Below are positions 20,318 to 30,224 of a stretch of 32,301 nucleotides of DNA, one piece after another; the stretch's first letter is position 1, and each line of letters opens with the position of its first letter. This stretch comes from Pilatotrama ljubarskyi (Eukaryota; Basidiomycota; Agaricomycetes; Polyporales; Polyporaceae). The position numbers and the translations under genes were made by a program. The stretch lies in NCBI GenBank assembly GCA_022385805.1, contig MU277814.1:1-32301 (forward strand), given 5' to 3'. Below the pieces are notes generated by a model. That model saw nothing but the letters and a program-made list of their open reading frames with translations, ran no database searches and was not told the origin of the DNA.

Positions 20318-21547
20318 ATGAAGTCTATTGCAGCAGCCACGCTCTTCGCGTCGGCCGTCTTGGCCCAGTCGGTGAGTTTGCGCTTCATTCCCGGAAGCGG
20401 CGAGGTGGCATGAGCTTGGAGGACCTGGAGGGCGCAACCTCGGCCAGAATATATGTGAGCCGCCTTCATGCACGGCGGGACGCGGTATGGTCATCTTGGC
20501 CGTACCTGCTCTCGGTTTGCACCAAGGCAGTCGCATACACAAGCATCGTAACGAGTCATCTGCCCTCGAACAAACTATCCACTCTCCCCTCAGCGCTAGC
20601 GATGCCCTCACGAGCTCCGACTCGATTTGGTACTCTGAAATGCGTACTGACTCTGTTTTGCCATGTAGGCATCCCTCATCCCCTCAGGGATCAGCACGCA
20701 GTGCTCGTCCTTCCTCACCAAGTTTAACCAGGACACCTCTCTCACAAGCTGCACCTCGGCCCTCATCAACGCCACCTCTGCCTTTGCGCCTAGCACGAAC
20801 GCATCCGCGGCCACCACCACGCCCTCCACTTCTGCCATCAACTCGGCACTGAACAACGTCTGCGGGTCCGCCGCTTCTTGCCCGGACACCACAATCCGTT
20901 CCACCCTCGCGGACTTCTACGATGCCTGCGGTGCCGAGCTCACTACGAGCCCTAACCAGGACGTGATCCGCACTTACGACGTCCTCTACGCGCTCACCCC
21001 CTTCAAGAACGCCGTCTGCTCGAAGGACGACAAGGGTCACTACTGCATCACCCAAATCGCAGCGAACTCTTCCGCTTCGTCGTCTGGCGTCCTCTCGACG
21101 GTCGCGAAGTACGTCTCGACGCCCCTCTCGAGTGCGCTCTCCCGCCGGGCGACCGTCCAGTCCGTCGTGGCTGTTGCGCCGAACGCGACGACCTTCGCGA
21201 ACAACAACCTCCTCTTCCTGATGCTCCAGCCCAACCTCGCGTCCGACTCGCTCTGCACATCGTGCACGCGCAGCGTCCTCACCTCGTACATCGGCTTCGA
21301 GTCGTCGACCCCCTACGCCCCCGGCCTGTCCAACTCACTCCTGCTTGCGCCCCAGACCAAGCTGTACCAGGCCGTTCAGGACACCTGTGGCTCCAGCTTC
21401 CTCAGCGGCGCCGTTGCAGCGGCTGCTGGTCTCTCGGGCGGTGTCACCGGTCAGATCGCGAGTGGTGCCTCCAGCCTCATGGCCAACACCGGTGTTGCTG
21501 GCGTGATCACGGGTGCCGTTGTGTTGGCGTTGGGTGCGTCTCTGTAA
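20318..21547 (+). CDS. Secreted, probably GPI-anchored protein (DUF7729-like)
   Basis: Cell-surface protein of unknown function. Exons 20318-20371 and 20669-21547, giving 310 residues. Exon 1 encodes only the signal peptide (MKSIAAATLFASAVLAQS). The ectodomain starts SLIPSGISTQCSSFLTKFN and has paired cysteines (CTSALINAT, NVCGSAASC, YDACGAEL, AVCSKDDKGHYC, LCTSCTRSVL, DTCGSSF), so it is probably a disulfide-bonded helical domain. The layout resembles the fungal DUF7729 family as I recall it; I could not test this. After about residue 275 the sequence is Gly/Ala/Ser-rich and ends in a hydrophobic tail (VITGAVVLALGASL), the GPI pattern. The intron is unusually long (297 nt) for this window. 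The 5' flank carries strong inverted repeats. Confidence 0.8.
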
Positions 21548-21734
21548 GGGAGAGGTAGTAGTTGCTCTAGAGTATGTTTTCCCTCCGTGATGCCCCCGCG
21601 TCATGAACCGCTATCCGATATCAGTATACCCAGTAGTTGTTGTTGCGTTCCGTTCAGTCGTGTAGCGGCATTAATGCATTCAACAAAAAAGCCCCATGCA
21701 GCGTTGTAGATGGTGCCGAGAGCGCGGCCTCCAT

Positions 21735-21831
21735 GACACTATAGCCAAGTGGTTAAGGCGACAGATTAGAACCGCGAACGCGAGTGATCTGTTTCCCTCT
21801 GGGAGCGTAGGTTCGAACCCTACTGGTGTCG
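21735..21831 (+). tRNA. tRNA-Ser(AGA) with a 15-nt intron
   Basis: Acceptor stem GACACTA/TGGTGTC with discriminator G. The D arm contains AAGTGGTTAAGGCG. The anticodon stem ACAGA/TCTGT with loop TTAGAA..A gives anticodon AGA once a 15-base intron after position 37 is removed. A long variable arm (CCC...GGG) marks it as a class II serine tRNA. The T arm is GTAGG-TTCGAAC-CCTAC. A run of five T at 21841-21845 is the Pol III terminator. Confidence 0.95.
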
Positions 21832-21860
21832 GAAGTTTCCTTTTTCGGCTGTGACGCGAC

Positions 21861-21872
21861 GATCACGTGATC
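21861..21872. promoter_or_regulatory. Perfect 12-bp palindrome GATCACGTGATC (Cbf1-type site)
   Basis: A complete palindrome around CACGTG, 16 bases after the tRNA-Ser terminator and about 140 bases before the start of the APC/C-activator-like gene. It is the best match in the window to a symmetric Cbf1 site. Confidence 0.45.
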
Positions 21873-22012
21873 TTATGTTATTTCCCCGCACACGCGCGCC
21901 TAGCCTGTCTTAACCTTCTTCTCTCGCCACAACGATCTGAGTCCGAGAGTTTCTCAGCCATCTCTCTCTCCTCCCACCACGACAGTCTCATTTCCTCTGC
22001 ACAGGCTCAGAT

Positions 22013-23764
22013 ATGTCGTGGCTACATGGCGGCATCCCCTTTACGAGGTGCGTGTAGGCTACCAACTTCTGCGACGCGAACAAGGTGGCTGAGTCCGGGC
22101 CAGGAAACGTACGCTGAGTTCCCTCGACGATGAAGACTCGAACGGAAACAAGAGGCTCCGTCGTCAATCCACACTTCCATTTGATACCCCAGTGAGCAGT
22201 GTAAGTGCATACGAGGACGGGTGCGCGTGTTGTGGCTAAATGTCACGTCGTTCAGCTGTCCCCCGGCCCATCGCGTCCGGGTCCATCCAGGACTCGCTCT
22301 CTACTAGATGAAGGTCATGATGACCTGGCTCGGGCCCTTCGCTCGAGCCCCCGCCGTCCTCGACTTAGCGGGACATCGTCCTTCGTGTACTCCAATTCTC
22401 CCTCGCGGGCGTCTTCGATTGCTGGCGACGGGATCAGTTGTGGCTTCGACCTGATGAGAAGCTCCTCCATCAGCGACATTCGGCGCAAGAGGGAGTCGAT
22501 GACTCCCGCAGACCCACCCACGTACGCGCCGCACTCTGCGTATCACGTCCTGCGGTCTGTCAATAACATCGACTACTCGGTCGCTTCGGCCGGCGAGGCC
22601 GCCGACTCCGCGCCGGCGTCGCCGGTGAGCTGGTCTCAGTCGAACGCCGTGGTGTTCGGTCGCGGCAACCGCGTCCACTACAAGAACATGGCGGACACTG
22701 AGGACGTCGCTCAGCAACTGTGCAAGTTGACGAGCAGCCTCGGGAATTTGCGTTTGGTCCAGTGCGGCGGAAAGGACCAGCCGAACATCGTGGCTCTAGC
22801 GACTTCGAACGGTTGGATTCAGCTGTGGGATCTCGTGGCGAAGAAGATGGTGATGAACTGGAAGCTGAAGAGTGTCACCTCGATGTGCTTTGGCGACAAC
22901 ATGCTTACCGTCGGCGACGAGAAGGGCACTCTCCGTCACTACGATCCTCGGGTGAACGACTCGACCAAGCTGAAGGAGCAGTTGAAGAAGGTCACTCGTC
23001 ATCAAGGCCGTATTCTGACGGGAGCCTGGAAGGAAGACGGGAAGTTCCTCGCAACTGGCGACCAGAATGGTCTTGTACTGGTCTGGGATGCGCGTCGTCC
23101 TAGGGTCCCGCTTGAGGTAGGAGAAATGGTCCAGAGGCGCCGTAAGATGCAGCACGTTGGAGCCGTCACGGTGAGTGCTCTCGGTGTCATCTGTCATCGT
23201 GCACGCCGCTCATGTGGAGCGTAGGCCCTTGCTTGGTGCCCTTGGCAAAACAAATACCTAGTCACCGGTGACTCGACGACCGAAGGCACCGGGACCATCC
23301 GTGTCTGGGACGTGAGCCTGGTGGACGACAATGCTACGTCTACTTCGGAGTGGCCAACGAAGGTCGAGCTCGATGCTCAAGTCACTTCGCTCCACTTTTC
23401 CCCTCACATCCGCGAGCTGCTGAGTACACATGGTCCCGGCAAGACCGCGCCACCTTCCACCACTCCCGCTACCCCCATTACCCCCATCGAAGACCCTTTC
23501 ACCAGCATCCCCCTTCCTGTCCATATCGATCCCTTCGTCTCCAAGATCAGCAACTCGGTTGTTGTGCACCAATTCCCGACTATGCGTCATGTGACGACGG
23601 TGTCTGTCGCGAAGAAGAACGTCGCGGGCAGCGTCCTCAGCCCCAACGGCCACCGGATCGTCTTCGAGGTCCCGGAGGAATCGCAGCTGAAGGTGTGGGA
23701 GGTATGGGGCAAGTTCAAGGCGCCCAGGGCGCCGAGCTTATACGAGGCGTGCGCAATCCGGTAG
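22013..23764 (+). CDS. Divergent Cdc20/Cdh1-family WD40 protein (APC/C activator-like)
   Basis: WD-repeat adaptor expected to recruit substrates to the anaphase-promoting complex. Exons 22013-22047, 22104-22200, 22256-23170, 23225-23764, giving 528 residues. The first 150 residues are Ser/Pro/Arg-rich and disordered. The WD propeller follows: SPVSWSQSNAVVFGRGNRVHY, IQLWDLVAKKMV, GTLRHYDPR, GLVLVWDARRP and GTIRVWDVSL. The block HVGAVT-ALAWCPWQ, with an intron inside, is a hallmark of Cdc20/Cdh1 proteins. The protein ends in Ile-Arg, the C-terminal IR tail that docks activators on the complex. I see no classical C-box (DRYIP-like) near the N-terminus, and a Pro/Thr-rich loop (PPSTTPATPITPIEDP) interrupts a late blade. 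It may be a meiosis- or stage-specific paralogue rather than the main Cdc20. The start lies in exon 1 of 35 nt. Confidence 0.76.
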
Positions 23765-25257
23765 GGACGGTGGAGAGGATACTGCGCCGCACGCGCTCGC
23801 AGGTGAGCATCTCTTGCGACAGGGGTGATCCCGGGTCACGACTGATGTTCCCGCTCCGTGCAAGGTCAACGCGCTTCGCCGCAACTGTACCCGGATCATG
23901 ATGCCTCTTCCTTTTACGACTTCACGAGTGCAAGGTAGGTACTCCCTTTAATCATGTAATCTATAGTGTAGCCCTCCTCGCTGTATCGATGCTCTCTTGT
24001 CCGACGCGGCCCCATGGCGTTGTATACTCGCCCTACGATACGCCCGCGCTCTGTAGTCCCCCCCCTTTTCCCCGTCCAAGTAGTAGCATGCGGAGTGGCA
24101 GCAGGGCTTCCGAGTCTACGGTTCCGGAGTTGGATATGGATGCTAGGACTCTTCGTTGTCGACTCGTCGAGTAGCAGGATGTATGCGCTTGATGATGCTA
24201 TACAGCGATTCGTACGGGGCAGATGATACTTCTCGCTCTCGGCCGAGTGCTTTGATGCACATCCCGAGTATTGACGAGCGAAGCAAGGTTATCTTCGACG
24301 GTCGCTCACGTACAGCTGCCTGCGAGATGCGAAACAGGAAGCTATCGCTAGCTATCGGAGGGAGGTGTGTTTGTCGTTGTGGGTCCACTTCACGTTTGAG
24401 TCACTGCCCGAGTTCCCGGGCGCTCGTACTTCGTGTTTCGTCACTACTAGTAGTCTCCCTCTGATACTGCCAGGCATACGCCCGAGCTATCTGACATTGC
24501 ACTATGACGGGGCTTGCTGCATGCTTATCTCTCATGCGAGGATGGAGGAGCGTACCAATCGTTCAAGATGCTGAGAAACGCCCGCATAGCCGCCCTGATG
24601 ATGATTTCATCAACGCAGCTGCGCCATCGTGCGTTCTCTCGCCCAACGTCCGTATCATCATGCTCAGAAGGCGCGATTCACACTGACGTTGTTGGAATAG
24701 CACACAGCGACCGCTCGGCCACCTATCGATCATCGCAAATTGGGAAGTGACGGCCGTGATCCGCCTCCGAGCCAGTGCATCATGGAGCCCAGGGCTCGCT
24801 GATGCTGAGCTGGGCATGGTATGCTGGGGGCCGTCGTCTCCCCGCGCCGCACCTTTGACGACGTCGTTCACCACGTCTCGTCCTGGAGCCCTGTTCGACA
24901 GGCTGGCTTCCTCCCCTTTGTGTCTTCTCTGCTCCTGGTGAGCGCTGCTTTGCTCCTTGGGCTGGCCTCGGACGCGCCGTTACGACCCGATACAGCTTCT
25001 CCTTACAGTTGTCCGTTTCTCCTTCGCTTTTCCTTGTAGGGCGGCCTCGTCCGAGTCCCCGACTGAGTGTTGTTCTGAGGACGATCTTGGGCCCCATCAG
25101 CATTCGAGAGCAAGCCTTTCGCCTTCCAGTGTTGATTTTGGACACTTTCTAACTTATCCTCGAGACTCTACGAGGTCGGACAATCCGCTCTTCTCTCCAT
25201 TCTCTTCTTTGAGTGCCAAAGAACTTCCAAAACTCGCGCTGTGACGACCCTCTCTCG
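23765..25257. other. Long intergenic region and 5' leader of the membrane-protein gene
   Basis: About 1.5 kb without a convincing gene. A donor-acceptor pair (GTGAGC at about 24939, TTGTAG ending at about 25040) may be a 5' UTR intron of the next gene. A short frame at 24821-25039 with a hydrophobic stretch (FVSSLLLVSAALLLGLA) could be an upstream reading frame, but it stops before the main start. Confidence 0.5.
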
Positions 25258-27256
25258 ATGTCCGACAATACGAACAACGCTCCCTCGGACCCCGGCTCTG
25301 CACCTCGTTCGACCGACTCCTCGTCCAACCCCGATACGAATGCCTCAGACCCAGCCTCCCAGGCTCCTGATGCTTCGCATTCCAGCAGTCTCTCACCGGA
25401 CTCTAGCTCGCAACCTGATCCCGGCTCTCAGGGGACGCCGCCCGGCGACGCGTCCGACACGCCGGGGGATCAGAATAGCTCCAGCGCCAGTGCTCAGGAC
25501 GGGGACTCGGGGATAGTCACAGTTCTTCCGCCGTCCCTCAGCGCGTCGCCGAGCGTGGCACCAGAATCGTAGTGAGTCCTGCTGTTCATCTTTGGCGACC
25601 AAGCGTCTGACCGGTATGTGAGCCCTTCGCCGACTCTCTTTACTAACGCACAGCAGCCGTCGGTCTTCCCCACCAGTCTTGCGGACGGAGGTGGCAGTCC
25701 AAACAAAGTCACGTCCGCTTTGGGTGGGAAGAGGTGAGACTATTGAATCCTTTGTGCGTTTGGGCGACCTGAAGGCTCACTGCCGTCCTCGTAGCGATGA
25801 ACAAACCATGACTATCATTGTCGCGTCCTCGGTCAGCGGAGGGGTGGCTATAGTCTTGGCTATAATCGTGATCATCCTTGTCTACCGTCGCCGCAACAAC
25901 AGGCGCAGGGACACTATGTTCGTGAATGCCGTCACTGCTCCGAAGCGTCGTGGTAGCGATTCAACCTGGATCGGTCCACCAGCCAACGTCTCCTTCGACA
26001 ATGACAAGCTCGAAGCGGGGAACAGGAACAGCGACGCTAGCATGGACTCTGAGACTACCACGCTTGCCGACTTTGCCGCCGCACGCACGAAGTCGGGTGC
26101 GTTCAGTACGCCCTCCCATACACCTCGTCCGTCAGTGGAGAAGATCAAGATGCAGGTCGAACCGATGATCCCCAGCGATCCTTTCGAGAAGCCGAGTCTT
26201 GCTATAGTCGAGCAGCCTCGCCCCTCGCTTGACCAGGTCGCCGCTCGACCGGTCGCCGCGCCCCGCCGTGAGAAGAGCGCTACCCCTGCTACAATCCAGG
26301 TCAACTCGGCCAGCACCTTTGAGAGGGCGGTGCAGGTTGAGCAGGGCTATAAGGCGGGTCCGTTGTCTCCAGGCTCGCCAATGCTTCCTCTCGTGACGCC
26401 ACTCGGGCCTCCTCCAGGCTGGCGCGGCAGCACTGTCCAGATGGAGTACATGCGTGCACCGACACGCCGTGACTCAATGATCTCGCTCTCTCGCCAGTCT
26501 TCCCGGGCCTCTTCGCGCAACTCCGCAGCCCTGGAACCCGACGACACTGTTCAAAACGGTGGGAACGTCAGCATGGCCAAGACCTTCAGCTCAGTCCTGG
26601 CCAGGAAGCGCCGCTCGCGAGGAGACAGCATCGATCCGTTCAGGAAGTCTTCTGCTACCATGACTCCACGTCGCAAGTCACGCGCGGAGAGCATCGCGTC
26701 TGCTCGTTACAACGCCTCTAGCGCACCGGGGAACAGGCGCAAGTCGCGCGCGGAGAGCATCGCACCGCCCATGACGCCGCGCCGTCGCTCCCAGGCGGCG
26801 ATGTCCAACGCTCAGAACATGATCTTCAGCGCCCCGGTGAACTCCATGCCGGCTGCTGTCGGATTGCCGCGCACCCCTTGTACACCCACCGCCCCGCGCC
26901 ACTCTCGCATCGCTGAGCCGCGCACGCCTGCCGCTCGTACGCCCGTCGCTGCGGCCCCGCGCACCCCAGCCACTGCCAGTGTTCCCCCGCCTCGTACCCC
27001 AACGACCGCGCGCGAGCCCCGTACGCCGCGTACGCTTGGTGGACACCCTCGCATGACGAACGCCGGTGTGCCGCGCACGCCGACCTCCTGGGACGACGCG
27101 GTGCCATGGAACGAGGCGTCCCTTCCCCCCGTGCCTACCCCTGCTCCTAGGTCGCGGCCTTTGCCTTCCGCGCCGGCTTCGGCTCGGGCCGAGCTCCGTT
27201 CGTCGCAGCTCTCGCGCTCTCTCTCAGAGGTGTCCTCGAAGGAATCGCCCATCTGA
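25258..27256 (+). CDS. Single-pass membrane protein with RTP-rich cytoplasmic tail
   Basis: Function not recognised; the layout resembles fungal wall sensors or plasma-membrane anchors. Exons 25258-25571, 25677-25733, 25795-27256, giving 610 residues. Residues 1-125 are almost entirely Ser, Pro, Asp, Thr and Asn, as in O-glycosylated stalks, but there is no cleavable signal peptide, so the N-terminus may be exported by the membrane segment itself. That segment (about 131-153, IIVASSVSGGVAIVLAIIVI) is followed by the positive stop RRRNNRRR, placing the long tail in the cytosol. The tail has basic Ser motifs repeated as RRxSR(A/G)(E/D)SI and then a block of PRTP repeats, all likely phosphosites, and ends SKESPI. 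In intron 1 a perfect TACTAAC branch site (25641-25647) supports the acceptor at 25676 over two nearer AGs. Confidence 0.75.
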
Positions 27257-27604
27257 AGCAGGGCGGTAGACTGAGAGAATCTGCTGCTGGGACTATGTGG
27301 CTCTTGCTCATGGGGCTTGTCGTATGTATAGTACTTGGTCGAGTTGTCCTCGCGTTTTCCGGGCATGCAGGAAGCATATGCTTCAGATTGCCAAGAATGA
27401 GAGCAGGATACTATTCAAATGTGAGTACAGCAAGAAGCCTTAAACTAGGAACTCGAGATGGGGCATGACCATTGTAAGTATCGTGGAATGGGAGCGTATA
27501 CACCGGGTCACACGCCCGTTCCTAGTGATAGGTGTGAGTATACCACACGGAGACCAACATGGGAAGGCCCACCTACCGAGATGCCACGCCTCCCTCCTCG
27601 CTCG
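27257..27604. other. Convergent 3' flanks
   Basis: 348 bases between the stop codons of the membrane-protein gene (+) and the F-box-like gene (-). Nothing beyond the two 3' UTRs is visible. Confidence 0.6.
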
Positions 27605-28584
27605 TTATGTCTTCGTCAGGGTAAGCCAGTCTTGGTAGAGCACCGAGATAGGGTCATAGCGCCCCTCGCGTATGTGAGATCGGGGAATGAGGGCCACGCG
27701 CGCCGGTTCGTAGACGTACGACTTCGACACTCTGTCCAGGATCGCGGCCGCCTCTTCCTCCGTCTCCTCGCAGCACACGATTTCCAGCTTCTCGAGCGCA
27801 GTCGCCTTCTCCACGCACTGGAGCTGGTCAAAGGCCAGACTGACGCGGTCGCCGTGCGAGTAGAGCCGGCGGATTCTGCGGATGCTCGGGGACAGCACGA
27901 TCTGCTGGATCTCCTCGTCCATCATGTACGTGTCCATCGTGATGAACTCGCGGAGGCTCGGCGCGCAGGGGAGGTACCGCCAGTCGACCTTGCCGTGCAC
28001 CGGGCCCAGGCAGAGGGACTGCAGCCCGCGGGGTATGACGCCGGCGAGGCGGTACCAGACCCCTTGGTAGAGGTTCACGAGGGCGAGGGCGTCCAGGGCA
28101 GGGCACCGGACGAGAATTTGGTGGATAAGCGTAATCGGCCACGAGGAGGAGCCGTAGGAGAGGTCGTTCTGCTCGACGCTGCTAGTCGGGCCGATCCAGA
28201 GCTTGCGGACGACGGTCGCGGGCGCCGGTTTGACGATTTTGTCGTCCGAGTTTTCCATCTGCGCGTATGCGAAACGCTCTATGGCTTGCGCGGAGGAGAG
28301 GACCACTCTGTCATAAAGGACGGGCAGGATCCACGAGCGCACGGTGTGGCAGACAAGGCACAGCTTCGCGCTCACGGACTTGTCGCTGGCAGCAGCATAC
28401 TCGAGCACTGGAATCGAGGGCAATCAATGTTAGCGTCGTGAGACCGCGACACAACGCATGAGTAGTGTGTCAGCATGCGTACCCTGCAAAACCTTTGGAT
28501 AAGCACTCGCTCACAAGACTCTGCAGAATCACTTACGATCCGTATCACTTCCATAGGCAGAGCGTGCCGTCCGAGCACCGTCAT
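27605..28584 (-). CDS. F-box-like protein with leucine-rich tail
   Basis: Probable substrate adaptor of an SCF ubiquitin ligase, one of the many F-box-like proteins of basidiomycetes. Preferred model (minus): 28584-28537, the single base 28483, 28407-27605, giving 283 residues. The N-terminus LPMEVIRI joins VLEYAAASDK and then LCLVCHTVRSWILPVLYDRVVL, the usual F-box-like start with a WxxPxLY helix. Beyond it are irregular leucine-rich segments such as LRKLWIG, CPALDALALVNLYQGVWYRL, LQSLCLGPVHG, LREFITMDTYM, IRRIRRLYSHGDRVSLAF and LEKLEIVCCE, as in LRR-type F-box proteins. The one-base exon is needed for exactly this frame with two GT-AG introns (53 and 75 nt). A simpler alternative uses the donor at 28514 and one 107-nt intron, giving SDSAESL after IRIV and 290 residues. 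Confidence 0.65.
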
Positions 28585-28930
28585 GCTTGGAAGTGTCGAA
28601 GTGCTGAGACTGGGGCAGTGACGATATTCGCAGTACACACCCCGGCAAGCCAATGCGCTTGGTGGAGGTTTGGGGAAGAGTTACGAATCCGATCGGAGCA
28701 AAGTGCTCTTGACACGCTCTTAGGCACCATACACAGCCCCACCGACGTTGATAGGGGCACCGGTAAGACGTACTTGGCAAGGGGGATCTAGAGCTGGCAG
28801 TCTCGAGGATTGCAGCAAGCACTGTGCCTCTAGTAGAAAGAGAAATCAGTCACGCGCCTCCAAGGGACTCTGCTGCACGCTGAGAGGGACCTAAAGCTGG
28901 GCTTTCCACCTACCTCTTCAGCGAGCTCAT
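28529..28930 (-). CDS. Doubtful short two-exon reading frame upstream of the F-box-like gene
   Basis: A start codon in strong context (ACCACCATGAGC, 28930-28928) is followed by a 17-base exon, a GT-AG intron (28830-28913) with a pyrimidine tract, and a frame MSSLKRGTVLAAILETASS... that ends at 28529, about 105 residues. It overlaps exon 1 of the F-box-like gene on the same strand in another frame. It may be an alternative 5' exon, an upstream reading frame or chance. No family is recognised. Confidence 0.25.
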
Positions 28931-29023
28931 GGTGGTCCGGGATTTACGTGAGGATGTATGAAATGCCAAGGCAAAATTTCATTGATGAGGTACGGCTAAT
29001 GAGTACAGGACTGTAAGGCACCT

Positions 29024-29122
29024 CGTAAGGTCGACACTTCGTGAGACGGCGAAGGCGGCCGAAATAAATGCCCCAGATATACACATCGTTCTTCCCTTCG
29101 TTAGCAACTCCCGGCCCGATGG
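29024..29122 (+). repeat. Imperfect direct repeat, copy 1
   Basis: Matches copy 2 at 30664-30771. Shared blocks include ACACTTCGTG, CGAAGGCGGCCG and ATGCC near the start, and AACTCCC near the end. About three quarters of the first 50 bases agree by eye, with one indel. Confidence 0.6.
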
Positions 29123-29442
29123 ATAGTGCGTCGAGCTGGGAGTGAATAGCAAGGGTGTACATACTAAGCGGCACGCCAGATGGAGACAGACATCACAAGA
29201 GCTTCGTGTCGTCCGCCTGGCAAGAAGAGCGATGGAGTGATATTCCAAGATTTTGACTACAGTACAAGCAGCACGGAGGTAGGACAGGCACAAGAGCAAG
29301 CTAAGGAGCTTTCGAAGACGCTCGTCGATATTTGTTCGAGCAGATTTAGGGCCGGTTCGCCCCCCATGTGGCCCCTACCTGCTTTCTGTACGTCGGTGGT
29401 CGTCATGTTAGGCACGGTGTAAGTAAAGCTGAATTCCGCCAA

Positions 29443-29454
29443 ATTCACAGTCCC
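29443..29454 (-). repeat. GGGACTGTGAAT repeat (reverse copy)
   Basis: ATTCACAGTCCC on the plus strand. This is the outermost left member of the repeated motif seen again at 29885, 29983, 30156, 30199 and 31227. Confidence 0.6.
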
Positions 29455-29826
29455 AGTGAGAGCCCGGGTGTGAGGTCACTCCAGTCACAAGTGGTGACGC
29501 TCGCGCTCGCGCTCGAGCTCGCGCGCGGCGCGGCCGCGCGGCCGCGTCGTGCACTATGGTTGCGCACGCGAGACTGCCGCGCGAAGGCCATACAATGCGA
29601 ACGGGGTAGTATATCCTCACCTCATAGCAGAATGAACGTCTTTTCATAGCAATAGTACTGATATGTCTGCAGGATATTGTCAGGCTATGATTAATCAGTA
29701 CTCCAGACATGGAATACCTCCTATAAATGGTAGCCGAAGGCCCTCCAAATAATCAGAGCCGTTGACATGCATATTTTCAATGTGCTGCTATGAGATAGAG
29801 AGCCCGTGCGCCCTCGCGAAGGGAGC

Positions 29827-29856
29827 GCGCGGAGAGAGTGACTCTCGCGCGCTGGG
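29827..29856. repeat. GC-rich imperfect hairpin
   Basis: AGCGCGCGGAGAG pairs with CTCTCGCGCGCT, with one bulged G and a four-to-five-base loop. It directly precedes the 148-bp inverted-repeat unit. Confidence 0.55.
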
Positions 29857-29862
29857 AGGGTG

Positions 29863-30010
29863 CGGGACTGTAAATTGACGCCTTGGACTGTGAATTTTCA
29901 GGCTGTCCGGCACCTTACGGCCCCCTCAAATCTCGCAGAGGGACCTGCCAAATTGTGCGCGACTTTTTTTGATGCCGTGCAGATTCACAGTCCCGGGTTT
30001 ACAGTCCCGG
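29863..30010. mobile_element. 148-bp unit with CGGGACTGTAAA terminal inverted repeats
   Basis: CGGGACTGTAAA begins the unit and appears inverted at its other end. Inside each end sits a second inverted pair, GGACTGTGAAT (29885-29895 and, inverted, 29983-29994). The interior has no coding capacity. This is the pattern of a very small non-autonomous DNA element, but decay leaves the borders uncertain. Confidence 0.45.
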
Positions 30011-30199
30011 CAATCAGCTCGGGCGGCCTGCCCGCAGTGGACCCGCGCGCGCGGTCGCGCGGGCGCTTAGAGGCCGCGAGAGGCTCGCGCGCGTCTTGTC
30101 ACGCTCCTCCTTGCCTCCTATCTCGCCTTATCACGCTCTTACATCAGCACCGTCCGGACTGTGAACGCGCCCCTGCGGGACTGTATGTTCGGCGTCTAG

Positions 30200-30219
30200 G
30201 GACTGTGAATCTCGCAGAG
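30200..30219 (+). repeat. Extended GGACTGTGAATCTCGCAGAG repeat copy
   Basis: The second half, AATCTCGCAGAG, recurs at about 29929-29940, and the first half with CTC recurs at 31227-31239. So the repeat family is longer than the 11-base core. It lies just before the MITE-like element at 30225. Confidence 0.5.
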
Positions 30220-30224
30220 TAAGT

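Noticed and set aside
24143..25039. Several short frames with hydrophobic or basic stretches
   Set aside because: They lack start context, splice continuity and domains. One (24821-25039) is mentioned only as a possible upstream frame.
25651..25656. CAG-CAG acceptors right after the TACTAAC branch site in the membrane-protein gene
   Set aside because: They are too close to the branch point, and the phase would break the frame. The CCACCAG acceptor ending at 25676 keeps phase and is correctly spaced.
27458..28441. Plus-strand frame of 327 codons
   Set aside because: Antisense shadow of the F-box-like gene. The minus strand carries the leucine-rich pattern and the F-box-like start.
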